From Mesostigma viride (Eukaryota > Streptophyta > Mesostigmatophyceae > Mesostigmatales > Mesostigmataceae): DNA of 64,000 nucleotides. The position numbers and the translations under genes are program-made. Location: NCBI GenBank assembly GCA_009746045.1, contig RPFO01000027.1, forward strand, positions 727,138 through 791,137, in the 5' to 3' direction. The notes under the pieces are model-generated. The model was not told the origin of the DNA. It did not search any database and was given only the letters and a program-made list of their open reading frames with translations. Positions 46,277 to 58,164 of the stretch are shown here, piece after piece. Each line of letters opens with the position of its first letter. Positions within the stretch are counted from its first letter, which is position 1.

Positions 46277-46912
46277 CTGAGTGCAGCAGCCGCCAACATG
46301 ACCATGAAGTCCCAAATCAAGGAAAAAACGAGGCACACAAACATGTCAGCATCTGGAAGAACCAAGCAGTCTTGCGTTGCAAGTAATTAGCATCCATCCA
46401 TGACACTGTAATGATGAACTGCTATACGCTTACCTCTGAACCTCCTGGCTGCTGCCAAATTCTGGACACTGCTGTTCTCGCGTCTAATTCCAATACACCA
46501 CCCATATCTTTCAAAATACGCACAGAAAATAGGCTTCCACTTCATGGAACCCCAAAGAAAACCGAAGAAGCGTGGACGATGATTCAAGAGGTAGGGGATG
46601 CGTGGGTCAGTCTGAGCAAATGTATGAGACAAAGCCTGATAAACAGGGGGGGTACAGTAGGAACATGCTAATGAAGGGTTAATGCTTTTGGATTATAAGC
46701 GAGTGTGTATAACAAGTTCACAATCATTGCTGCAGCTGGGCTCATGATGTGGGCAAGGCCCACAGTAATGTAAGGTTGCAGGTTAAGTATCTCAAGATCT
46801 GACCGTGGGAAGGTGGAGCAGATGAAGCTGTCCCATGCACACAGGTACGACCTACCACGGCAAACTTCAAGTAAGAAAGTTAATGCACATATATGCACTC
46901 CAAAAAACTTTC

Positions 46913-47665
46913 GGTTTTCTCTGAATATAGTTTAATTAACGCATGCGGGAAAGATAGGGCCGCTATCCCTTGGCCTGCATGTGGAAGGCGGTCTGAGACA
47001 TTGGCTGACTAATTCGATCTGTACAAAGGGTTTCATGTTCGCCTAAATTTTCCTTGGATGACCCGGTTGTTTATAAGGGTCGGTGGCTATTTTAGTGGTT
47101 CGAGAAAATTAATTGTAGGTTTTATACGACTTGCTTGCAAAGATTGGTATTTGGTTGCACCGGCTGAGATTAGCTGGGGACCTGTAGGGTCGGCTGGTTG
47201 CCTAACGAATCTTTGACTGATTTGTTCTTTTAGTCAGTTCTGATTGATTATTGTTGTATAGTGGATTCGGACCGGCCCAAGGGGTCGATGGGCGAGTTTT
47301 ATGTTTGTCAGTCTTGAGAACCTTGTACAACTACCTGTACGGTTAACGCACTAGCCTGGGGGTGCGTGGCCACGTTGTTTGTAGTGGCGTTTTCAGCACA
47401 GGCCGGCGTGTGACGCATGCCGGTGTTACTTAATTTAGGATTATGTCAGCTTGTGTGTCGGGGACCATGCCTTAAGCAAGCTAGGCTGGCAATGATCCGC
47501 AGTTGTTTCTTTTTCCTCCCTCCCACCCTGGAGGCTTCTTGCTTCCGCGTGCGGATTGAGAAAGCTTGAGGCCACTGTTAACTGCTGCATCTGTGGCAGG
47601 GCTCCACTTATTGTATTCAATCAAATGCTGGTCTTCTTGGGAGCTTAGTGATCTTAAACAATATT
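46913..47665. repeat. Dispersed repeat family R1, copy A
   Basis: Starts TTTTCTCTGAATATAG then TTAATTAACGCATGCGGG; similar to 54332-54930 throughout. Parts (47345-47420 and 47530-47660) are found inverted in 59957-61068. No coding sense; probably a transposable element without clear ends. Confidence 0.7.
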
Positions 47666-47904
47666 GGGCAGACCACACGCTTCACAATATTAAGGTGGAC
47701 CCAGGGACCCCCCCCCACATATGGGTGTTCTCCAAGTTCCGCTGCCAACGCTCACGAAATTCAGGCACAAATTCACTATTACCGTAATCAGGCTAACTGA
47801 ACACCATGACTCGAGTGTCAAAGGCCGGCCAGATAAAAAAAAGAAAGGAACAAACACATAGGTGCTGAAGCTAAGGTCTATCGGAGTGCCTTCCTAGGTA
47901 CCAT

Positions 47905-48320
47905 GAGAAACATGTTTATTACGATGAGTGTGCAGGCTTTAGTAGTGGAGCCTAGCCACACCCTCAAAATCATTGTACAAGTCAGGCCAGTTCATAATTG
48001 TGGGGCCCAGCACATGCCCCCTTGGTCCAATCTTGTCCCCCAACAGCAGCGAGGGTGGGTGGGTGGGAGCTGCAAAAAGGCCTCCCTACGTTCACCACAC
48101 CGCTCTAAGTACGTGTGCTCATGCACAGCCGAGCACAATGTACAGTATCAAGGCGCCGCACCCCCCTCAAAGGGGGGGCATGTATGTGACAGTAGGCCAT
48201 AGTACCAGCGCAACGCCAGTCCCTTTCTACTCTAGTCCTATGTAACGCAGGCACCTCACATGGTGTAGGGGACGTACGGTAGAGCTACGCTACAGGCGGC
48301 AGATCGGCCCCCTTTGAGCC
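47905..48320. repeat. Dispersed repeat family R2, inverted copy 1
   Basis: Inverse of parts of 51465-52100. For example AACGTAGGGAGGCCT and GCTGGGCCC blocks appear in the same order on the opposite strand, and GGGCTCAAAGGGG lies at the outer side of each copy. Confidence 0.6.
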
Positions 48321-50638
48321 CGCTGCAACATAATAACTGTAAAATGAGATAGCTGAGAAAGTGTTCTTTGAACCTAGTTTCTCTTTGATAGATGAGAATG
48401 AATGCCGCAATCAGGGTGGTATGGTGGGTCGGTCGACGGTCGGCCTTGGGCCGCACCCATTTCATGGGTTAGAATGAGGTGGCCTGACTTATAAGGCTGT
48501 TTCTACTTCTGTAAGTTATGAAGCGATTAGCCTAGCTGCTGAAGACTCGTGGGGTGAGCCTGGGCGTAGCCGCCCTCAAAGGCTACTGGAAGGAGCTCTA
48601 GTTGTCCTTTTCTTCTCATCGCATGTCTGGGGCTATGGCGGATGACAAGACCACTAAAGCTTCCCCAGTCGCGTCAGCCTACAAGTATTTGGCTGGCGGT
48701 GGCTCGACTACGTAGTGAAGGCGCGGGGCTGACATAACACGAACAGTCACACGCATGCGAAAAGAAAAGTTTTACTACCTTCGAATTCTCCCCATGGCTG
48801 GGTTCTCAGCCGATGCGTGAAAAAAAAAAACTTCGTGCTTACGCAAAGCCCATTGTGCTTACATACGGAAAGCCGAGGCTATGAGTAAGCTTGTCCGTGG
48901 GCGGCACAACGGGGGCTGCCACGTGGTGTCCACCACGGTCCGACGGTTCATGGCCCTGTCATGAAATGTGGCAGCATGGGTCAGATGCACTTGCCTGCGC
49001 CTACTGCGTCACTGGCAGGAGGGTTGGTTGGGTGATACTGCGGGCAGTTGTGATGGACTGCACATCTAGTCCGTTGGCACGCATGTTATAAACCCGTAAA
49101 CAGTGCCCATGCCAATTTTCGACCATGACTTGAACTCATGACCCCAAATTGGCATGATTTTGTAGCAGAACTGCAACTCGCGCAGGAAGGCTTTTTTGGG
49201 AAATTGAGCTCAGTGCCGAGATCCGGATCCGTGATACGTAGCACACTTGTCTGACTGACTACCGGACCAGGGTGGCTTCAGGACTTATTCGACTACTGGA
49301 GCATGCAGGGTGAATGTTCATCCTGGACAAACTGAATGGTGCACACTGGGGCATGCACCGTGGTGCACAGCTGTCGGTATAGAAGAAAACCAGTCATATT
49401 TAGCTCGATCAGCTGACCGTGCTGGTCCATAATGCAATACGGGGTATATTTGTCACGGGGAGGAAAATACGGCAAATACCCGAGTACTTACGAAGGGCCT
49501 GAAACTACCCCGTAAAATACGGCAGAGAGCCTATGCAGATATATACAGGTAGAGCTCCTTGTGAATGACTCTCAAAATCGTAATTCCATGGCTGTATTTA
49601 TTGTCATGATAGCATGGGCCGCTTATTCAAACACTTGGAAATCAAGGCTGCTTGTTATATATGACAATGCAGAAATTGCCCATGCACTCCCCTGAGTCTA
49701 CATTTCATGGTGAAGCTGGCCTAAAATGCAGGGTATTAAGGAGGGGGCCAAAATACCGTAAATGCACGATGTACGCGAGCATCTATGGACCCCATGTGAA
49801 GTACAGACCAACACGGCCAGCTGATGGGTCCCTGGGGCAGTTACAAGTATTTTAGTGCAGGGATACCGTCCTCATTTCAAGAAATTGTTCCTACATAATT
49901 AATCCCAGGGTGAGCTCATTGAGAAGGGGTCCATCATGCATAACCAGGGTGTCACATCACACACTCGACGTACCCCCTGAGGGGGGGTGCAGTTTACACA
50001 GCAGAGGGACCTTGTACAGGGACCACCCACTACACCCCCAAATAGCTCTACCCACGGGTGTGCATGCATTGTTCCTAGTATGGCCTAGGACTTATCGTTA
50101 GGCTGGATGGGGGCTCCAGTGGCGTATGGTGCAACTCATGGCTGGTTTAAGGCTTGAGTCAGAGACGGTTGAGGGGTCAAGAAGATAAGTGTTACCGACA
50201 TCAGCCCTCGTATGGGCATGCAGGGATTTAGTAACAGGGGGCAGAGACCGTTGTCATACCTATGCAGAATTTCGGTTCAGGCCAAGATAGAGGCCAGTTT
50301 AACAGACAGACACGAGTCGCACCAGTCTAATGGCTGGCTCAGTTGCGCTTGTGCTTTGTCGGCTGCTGGTGTGTGTGGTGTGTGCCTGCGCACCAGCTAA
50401 AGCCTGAAATATGGATACTCCCCCAGATGACGACGTCGATAATCGCCAAGATGAGGCAGCGGCGGATGTCTCCGAAAGTTGTTCCCGCGGTGAGGCATCA
50501 CTAGTTCTTGTAGGAAACTGGTGTATGTTTTCCGCTGCATCTTCTTCCTTGTCCTTGTGCGCACATTTCACAATTAACAAGCATGTCAGGCAATTAAAGC
50601 ACATCCAAATCAGCCACTGAGGCAAAAGCAAATCAGAC

Positions 50639-50737
50639 CTCATCCATGGCCTCCACGTCAGCCCTCCTTGCGACGAGGCGGTTGACGTCATCCAGACGTC
50701 CTGCCCCGGATGCGTCATGGAGCGGGGTTCTTCCATT
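50639..50737 (-). CDS. Ankyrin-repeat exon (33 codons)
   Basis: NGRTPLHDASGAGRLDDVNR, then LVARRADVEAMDE. Acceptor CAG, donor GTCTGA (weak), phase 0-0. It lies only about 310 bp after the cap exon at 51046-51177 in transcript order, too close for a gene boundary with promoter and 5' exons between. Either one gene has an internal cap, or a duplication joined two genes. Confidence 0.8.
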
Positions 50738-51045
50738 CTGAACGCAGCCACCAGGGATGTGGCCATGAAATTCCGACAACGCACACAAAGACATGTCAAT
50801 ATCCACAAGCACCAAGCAGGCTTGGGTAGCGAGTGATCATGACCCTACACCTGTGTACATCATGGTTGCTGATCAATGGCACGACTAGGTTCTTGACAGA
50901 CTGATCTTCAAGCGCGGTTTGAGGGAAAAAACATCAGATTCAATACCACCAGCTTTGGAGACAAGTAAGCAAAGCATCTGCATGTCTCGGGCCTCAGGGG
51001 CGATGAGTGGATACATATAAAACTCTGTCCCTTGGCCACACCCAC

Positions 51046-51177
51046 CGCGCTCTCTGTGGCTCGTGATGCAGTTTGCTGTTGCTGTGCCTTCAGCTTGGCC
51101 TCGGGCACCTTGCGCAAAAAGTGCACCACGTCCTCCTCCTTGGCTTCCGTGGCAACATCAAGAGGTGTTCTCCCCTC
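51046..51177 (-). CDS. Second ankyrin C-cap exon (44 codons)
   Basis: Acceptor AAACCACAG, then EGRTPLDVATEAKEEDVVHF and LRKVPEAKLKAQQQQTASRA, ending TESA before donor GTGGGT; phase 0-0. Same cap type as 38694-38771, with a longer Gln-rich, helical tail. Flanking intron sequence on both sides is also alike. No TIR exon follows it; the next exon is another ankyrin repeat. Confidence 0.75.
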
Positions 51178-51464
51178 CTGTGGTTTATTCATATATACAT
51201 GACATATTTAAAGCATCAGGCGAATTGAAGACACAAACTCTATATCACGGCGTAAAACGAGAGGTGCGGAGAAAAGAAGCCAGCCTAGTCACAAAATTGA
51301 ACCGACCAATCAACCGAAGGATGAACCGGTTGACTAGCCAGATGATGAGTTTACCAACCAACAATCAAAGATGATCGATTGCAGCCATATGAACAACATG
51401 ACTTCTGAGATTTAGTAACTAAGTTAGGGCCATTTGTTGAGCTTCGCTCATTTTACATATGACG

Positions 51465-52100
51465 CGTGGACGGGCTCAAAGGGGACCGACCTGCCGTAGG
51501 TAGCGGAAGACCAGTGCTTGTCACGAGGGTACTGCACCGGCCGGCCCTTTCTGTACAGACGCTGAGTGTGGTTCCGAAGTGCAGGCCTAAGTAGCTTCTA
51601 ATGTACATGACTAGACCTTGTACCCACGCCAGCCACCAGGCGTGGCGCAACTGTGATGGGCCAGTCAGTACACCTTGTACCTGCGCCAGCCGGCAGGCCT
51701 GCGTGGCGCAATGTGAATGATAGTCAGTACTTATAGTGGTGTAGGGGACGTAGGGAGGCCTCTTTTCAGCTCCCCCCCCCCCCACCCCCCCACCCCCCCA
51801 CCCCCCCCACCCCCCCCACCCACTCACCCAACCGCCCGCCCGCCCGCCCGCCCGCCCGCCCGCCCGCCCGCCCCCCCCCCCCCCCCCCCCCCCACCCACC
51901 CACCCACCCACCCCACCCACCCACACCCCACCCACCCACACTGCTAAGAGGGGCAACACCTTGTGTTTGAGTATGCTGGGCCCCCAGCATGGTGCTACAA
52001 TAACCAACTTGATAATGATGTGCGCTGAGTTTGAAGGTGTGGTATAGGCTGTACGTATAAAGCCTAGCACACAAAAATGTAAAACAAATGTTTCTCTTGG
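51465..52100. repeat. Dispersed repeat family R2, copy 2
   Basis: Plus-oriented partner of 47905-48320, interrupted by a long C-rich simple repeat at 51769-51945. It lies in the intron between the exons at 52550-52648 and 51046-51177. Confidence 0.6.
51769..51945. repeat. C-rich simple repeat
   Basis: Runs of C, (CCCA)n and (CCGC)n over about 180 bp with no T-rich breaks. The minus strand is G-rich and could form quadruplexes. Length is likely to be unreliable in the assembly. Confidence 0.9.
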
Positions 52101-52549
52101 TGGGAAGGAATTCCAATGGACCAAAAACAAGAAATATATTGAAGGGTTATTCAGTTTGTGGGTCATCTTATGTATTGTGACACCATGTACGCCTCACTCA
52201 GTATGCTGCAACTTGCAAGAGGGGAAGGATTTACGTCTGGACATTCATGACATCCAATCTAAATACCAATATTTGCAGGACCCCCTAGCTAGGGTTTGTG
52301 CTACTCCAGGTGGTACTGTTCCCAAGTGAATATGGGACCAACAAGAGCTCCCGCGGTATGACCATAGTGCAAAATTGTCATCAAAATATTACAACCATGT
52401 AGGCTAGCAACTGTGCTGAAAGGTGAAGCGCGGACTGCTACACACGCCAGTGTTGAACACTTACAGACGCCCAAACATTACGTAAACGAGGGCAAAACCA
52501 CGTCCACTTTGGCCACTGGCATACATAAAACAAACAGCCAAACACTGAC

Positions 52550-52648
52550 ATTGTCCTTGGCTGCCACGTCGGCGCCACTTGCGACAAGTTGCTTCACGAC
52601 ATCCAGATGGCCATTTCTTGATGCATAATGCAGCGGCGTCCACCCATC
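52550..52648 (-). CDS. Ankyrin-repeat exon (33 codons)
   Basis: DGWTPLHYASRNGHLDVVKQ, then LVASGADVAAKDN. Acceptor CAG, donor GTCAGT (good), phase 0-0. Full consensus. It is followed by the cap exon at 51046-51177. Confidence 0.86.
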
Positions 52649-53239
52649 CTGAACGCAGCATGGGGTCACGCACATGTTACCCGCACAAACCAACAAAATG
52701 CAGCAGGGCCTGCCAGCATCAACAAGAGCGCACGCTTCCAAAGCGACTGATGAGCCCAAGTCCATCTCCGACGTTGACTCTCTGATCAATGGCCTGAACC
52801 CCACGTTTGAACAATCAGACCTCCTAGCTGCTGCCAGAAGCCATGCCTTCAATATCTCTCTCCAAGCCAGGATTGCCACACACACCGATGTTTGCATACA
52901 AAAGAAGAGCTGTGCAAGGAACAAGCGGAGTATACGAGACCGTAATGGGATTGTAGCAGCAAGAGACGGGGCGCACGTGAACGATCGAGAAAAAAAACTG
53001 GCAACCTTGAAAGGACGAGCGCACATAAGCTTAGACGCAGCTCATGCCTGCCACAAACGACTAAAAGGGTGTAAGGCACAGATAATAGTATGTATGGCCT
53101 GCAGCAATCTACTGACCATCGCTGCAGCCACGAGCTTATCTTATTGTGATTAAGGTAATTCAAGAGTGCAATTAAAGATTGGCAGATAAAGTGCCCCAAT
53201 AGCTGCAATGTGAAGAAAGAACCAAACAAGGATACAGAG

Positions 53240-53740
53240 ATGGCTCACTTGTGTGGGCCACTGGTGGGCCGAATGCACCATAGTGGGCCACCAAATTAAC
53301 TTTAGTGGGCTGGCTCAACAGTGACCGTTTAGTGGGCCACCCAACCTCATGAATTTCAGTTTAGTGGGCCACTCATTCAGTTTCGTTGGCCGCACATAGG
53401 AAATCACGGATGTTATAAAGCTTGGAGGGGCCAACATGTTGTTGGTGTTGGCCTAAGCCCGCGGGACATAGGCCAGCGCTGCTGTCTCATTTATTTCACA
53501 AGGGGACGAACTGCACTACGTATGGGACACTCACTTCATGCACACGGGCCACGCAATCGCGTGCGTGAGCCACAAATAAACGCACGAGGGCCAGTGATTC
53601 ACGTACGTGGGCTCTCCTTATCAACTTCACCCTGGTGGGCCATCAAATCCAACTTGGTGGGCCGGGCCGTTCTGATGAGTTGGTTGGCCTATAAACCTTA
53701 CGTGGGCAATGGCCCACCCACAAAAGTGCAAGCCATCTCT
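53240..53740. repeat. Degenerate repeats of GTGGGCCAC
   Basis: The word GTGGGCCA(C/T) or a close variant recurs many times, mostly 30-50 bp apart, in an otherwise unremarkable intron. No coding sense. Confidence 0.55.
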
Positions 53741-54331
53741 GTACAGTATCCAACTTAGCAGCTGACCTTCTTCAAACACATTTCAAGGCAAACGTTGACC
53801 GAGTTCAAGATTGCGTGTCTGCGTGGCCGGGAAAAAGTGCCTTGCAGGATACAGTGACAGGCCGCAGAGAGATTGACACAAGGCAGCATCCACGCCTCAG
53901 CTTTCCCTTCCCACGACCTAGAAAATGAAAGAAAATGTGGGTGGGCGTGACTTCAGGGGCATGGTGGGACTTGTGTGAATTAACCACATGAGAGCTATTT
54001 AGTCATCAAGGACAAGGCATGTACAGGGGGCAGGCTGCATCACTATAAATTGCGGCGTGTCTACCTATCTCTAAGCCCTAGAATATTCGTGTCATGTTTT
54101 CTAGCTTATCCCCATGTGAGATACGCCATTCCTAGTGGTAAACATGAACTGCGGGATGGATCCGGCAGGAAACGTGTATAATGTTAGACGTAATGGTTGG
54201 TGCAGGCTATGAGCTACGTCCAGCTCTTATTGATATGAATTCAGTCACGTGATGTGAAACATGTTTAGTGACGACCTGAGTGCTGAGATGTGTGTTCAAA
54301 GTCCGATAAATTTAAACATTTTTGCATTGGT

Positions 54332-54930
54332 TTTCTCTGCATATAGTTTAATTAACGCATGCGGGAAAGATAGGGCCGCTATGCCTTGACCTGAATGTGA
54401 AATTAAGGCTGTCTGCGACATGGGCTGACTAATCCGTTCTGTACAAAGGGTTTCATGCTCTCCTAAATTCTCCTTGAACGACCCGGTTGTTTATAAGGGT
54501 CGGTGGCTATTAATTAGTGGTCTGAAAAAAATAATAGCAGGCTTTATGAGACTTGCTTGCAAAGATTCGTACTTGGTTGCACCGCTGTGAAGCTAGGGAC
54601 CTTTAGGGTCAGTTGGTTGATTGTTATAATGAGTCGTGATGAATTATTGTGCAGTGGACTCGGACCGGCCCAAGGGGCTGATGGGCGAGATTTATGCTCG
54701 TCAGTTTTAAGAACCTTGTACGACTACCTGTACGGTTAACGTACTAGCCTGGGGGTGCGTGGCCACGTCAGGCCGGCGCGCGTGACACACGCCGGTGTTA
54801 ATTAATTTAGGATGATGTCAGGTTGTGTGCCGGAGGAATATGCCATAAGCAAGCTAGGCCGGCAATCATCCGCAGTTGTTTCTTTCCATCCCTCCCACCC
54901 TGGAGGCTTCTTGCTTCTTTGTGCAGACTG
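54332..54930. repeat. Dispersed repeat family R1, copy B
   Basis: Closely similar to 46913-47550. Its right side stops just before the TA-flanked element at 54946, which may have cut into it. Confidence 0.7.
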
Positions 54931-55858
54931 GGTTCTAAACCTGTACTACCTCCGGGCCATTAAAATATCTACGAGGGTGGGCCATTAAAATATCTACATA
55001 TTGGACACTGTGTATGAGGCACTACCACGGTAATTTATATGGGAATTTTTCAAAGCCCTTCCATGTCCTCATACCTAGAGATGTATAGCAAAGACCTATG
55101 AAAAAAAATCTGGGTTTGGACTCTGAAGTTAGAGGCACCACAAAAAGACACCTAGGGGGGTCACCTGGCCCTTGGCTAATTTTGGCGCACATGCCCGCGT
55201 TAAATTAGTGCAAATGAGAGATAGGAACCACGTGTGGGATTTGACATCACATCCATGCTGGTGGCACACTTGGGTATGAGCCCACCAATTTGGGGCCCAA
55301 TCGCAAAGCGTTTGGGCACATAAAACTTCCATGGTGCACATGGGTATTTTTCAGGGACATTTCAGTTACATTTTTTATTCACACTTTCAGTTACATGCAG
55401 GCTTATAACTTCTTTAAATGAACAGGTCTTTGAGAGCCCTCTTATTGTAGCATCCCCAGACTTGTGTACAAGAGAGTGGCACCTCTAAAGCCACAGTTAG
55501 GGACCATTAAGCCATGACTGGCGTAAATAATGCCTACAAAATCATCACAAAAAAGGACCTTCCCATGCCCTACAAACTTGAAAATCTGTGCAATACATTC
55601 CTTAAATGGCAATGGGAGAGGCTGCCACACTCAAAATTGGTGCAATACAATGTAGAGAGTCTAAATCCCAGCACCCAGCATGTGGGCCTGCAGTTTACTA
55701 GGAGAGAGGATGCACGCATGGGCATGCCCATTTCATGCCACCAAACATCAACCATACAGTTAGGTTAAACAGTGCCGGAACCTTTTGCCCACTGAGGCAA
55801 ATCGGGCCGGAACACTATTTTGCCCGGAATAACCACTTCCGAGCACCCAAGTTAATTC

Positions 55859-56298
55859 GGCCTCGTGGAGGGTGGGTTGAATATGAGACATCCGCCTAGG
55901 CCACTGAGCACGCACCACTAAATGCGCCGGAGCTGTCCGGATCCGAACCCCTGACCTCCAAGTTGCACAGGTTTTAGTTAGGTTAAATAGTGCCGGAACC
56001 TTTTGCCGCCTGAGGCAAATCGGTCCGTCACACTATTTTGCCCGGAATAACCACTTCCGAGCACCCAAGTTAATTCGGCCGAATTAACTTGGGTGCTCGG
56101 AAGTGGTTATTCCGGGCAAAATAGTGTGACGGACCGATTTGCCTCAGGCGGCAAAAGGTTCCGGCACTATTTAACCTAACTAAAACCTGTGCAACTTGGA
56201 GGTCAGGGGTTCGGATCCGGACAGCTCCGGCGCATTTAGTGGTGCGTGCTCAGTGGCCTAGGCGGATGTCTCATATTCAACCCACCCTCCACGAGGCC
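55859..56298. repeat. Exact-looking palindrome, arms 220 bp, no spacer
   Basis: The centre lies between 56078 and 56079 in TTAATTCGGCCGAATTAA. Arms run from GGCCTCGTGG to CCACGAGGCC; I found no mismatch on reading. Its inner 103 bp equal the arm of the next palindrome with small changes. A fifth, direct, copy of that 103-bp unit is at 55758-55860. Confidence 0.88.
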
Positions 56299-56305
56299 AG
56301 GTTTT

Positions 56306-56511
56306 AGTTAGGTTAAACAGTGCCGGAACCTTTTGCCCACTGAGGCAAATCGGGCCGGAACACTATTTTGCCCGGAATAACCACTTCCGAGCACCCAAGT
56401 TAATTCGGCCGAATTAACTTGGGTGCTCGGAAGTGGTTATTCCGGGCAAAATAGTGTTCCGGCCCGATTTGCCTCAGTGGGCAAAAGGTTCCGGCACTGT
56501 TTAACCTAACT
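56306..56511. repeat. Exact-looking palindrome, arms 103 bp, no spacer
   Basis: The centre lies between 56408 and 56409, with the same TTAATTCGG/CCGAATTAA core. Arms run from AGTTAGGTT to AACCTAACT. It lies 7 bp after the larger palindrome. Confidence 0.88.
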
Positions 56512-58164
56512 CATACCACCTGTGACAAGCGTATGGTTCAAAAAACTGGGCAAAACCACTTCAACCTTAAAGTGGCGGCATATCATTACTAATGACAATT
56601 AAACCGGTGCTGAAGGCTGCAAAACCAGTGCTAAAGAAGCACGCTTGGCATGTAAATGAATGCAAACTGTCCTATTGCAAGGCCTTTAGTCACCTTATAC
56701 TACGCTAGTGCCGCTTTCTTGCACCCCATTAGAACCTTGCATCTGCCTTTATAGTGGTATAAAGCAGTGGTGTTGCACACTGTAGTAATTGCTTGTGTAA
56801 ATGCTGCCTAGCCAATACTAAGAAACCCATCCAACGTTTTTACCTTCACATGCTGAGAATTTACCTATGGGAAAGTGGGCAGAGGCAAGAGGAAAAGAGT
56901 ACTAACTTGCTTCCCTGGGCTGCCTTGCTGGCATCTTGCCAACAGCATTCTTAAAAAGGGCTATCTGGTTGCTAAAATTGCATGCATTCTCTCACGAACC
57001 AGAAAATACTGACGAATTTACTGCAGCATTTTTACAAAACAATTGCTCATTTTCTAACGTGATCCAGGACCCTATACTTCCAGCACCTGTTCATCCATCA
57101 GAACTCCACACCTTTTCCACTTTTTGCAGTGTTGCCAAAGGTTAGTAAGATAACCGCATGTCATTCTCCCCTTTCTTGGCGCTGCCTACCATGTTTGAGA
57201 AGCGCATACCTTTCAGCGATGTGCCCGTTTAGGAAGCCGGCCAGCGTCCGCAGTTTCCGCTGCCATTTTCACACGCAATATCTGCACTGTCGCGTCGAAA
57301 TCGTTTTATAGTTGCGAAATGACGAGAATACCGATCCCACGCACCGGCAGCTGCGTTTCTAGCTCAACCATGGCATCGTATGCCTGTCCGCTGAGGTCCC
57401 AGCAGCTCTCGGGCTCGCAGCAGCGACCTTGCACTATCTGACCACCGACTTACTCCTCCGCAGGCAGCCATTTCCCGCCCAGTAAGTTTAAATGCATTGC
57501 TAAGGAAAACCCATATCGTAGAACATCTTATTACGCAATAAAAACTGCGGAATAAAACATGACGCTCAGCAGGCCGGTGCTGCGAAAATCAAGCAAGTAC
57601 TCAGGTATAACCAACCATTAAAAAAAGAACCGCTGCGCCCCCCCAAACCAGACCAGTTTTCAGGCGTGAACATGTTTCATCATAAACAAGTATTCTACTA
57701 ACTCAGCATCGCGTTTAACGCTGGCAAGCATGAACTCCATAGCCAGCCCATCGCCAAATTCGCTTTTTTATGGCCGAACCGCATTCCTCGTCATTTTCGT
57801 GAATTTCCTGGTCTGACCGACCTACCCCGAGCATCCGAGATCCGGTACGACCTACTTGGACCAACCAAATCCTCTGGACGGACAAAATGATTCCTCCGAT
57901 TTCTCATTTGCGTTAATTTACCACAGACACCCCTAAAACACACTTTTTTGCCACGAGTTTTCTGAGGTACTTTTCAAGGTACTCCCAATTTCTAATGCTG
58001 GCAGCCCTTGGGCCAAAAAAAGTACTTTTCCTACCCTTTAAGAATATCTAGTTTGTTGGGCCACCCATTTCCTATTTTTTTCACAGTTTCTGTTTGCCCA
58101 CTATACAAATTTTGAAATTTTGGCAAAAAATGGCATTGTAGATATTTTAATGGCCCGGAGGTAG

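Larger units (their letters stand above)
54946..58164. mobile_element. TA-flanked TIR element, mariner/Stowaway-like (3.2 kb)
   Basis: 27-bp terminal inverted repeats appear exact: CTACCTCCGGGCCATTAAAA.. at 54946-54972 and its inverse at 58138-58164. Both sides carry TA (54944-54945; 58165-58166), the Tc1/mariner target duplication. The CTACCTCCG start is like plant Stowaway ends. A second partial copy of the TIR core follows at 54978-54995. No transposase is seen, so it is non-autonomous. It contains the palindromes at 55859-56511. Confidence 0.75.

Noticed and set aside
51453-52166. 237-codon minus-strand Gly-rich frame
   Set aside because: Its core is the translated C-rich simple repeat inside repeat R2.
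52674-53153. 159-codon plus-strand frame
   Set aside because: It is antisense to intron sequence that recurs beside other ankyrin exons, so conservation comes from unit duplication.
56195-56225. tRNA gene or tRNA-derived SINE from the GGTTCGGATCC B-box-like word
   Set aside because: No A box at the right distance and no cloverleaf could be folded by eye.
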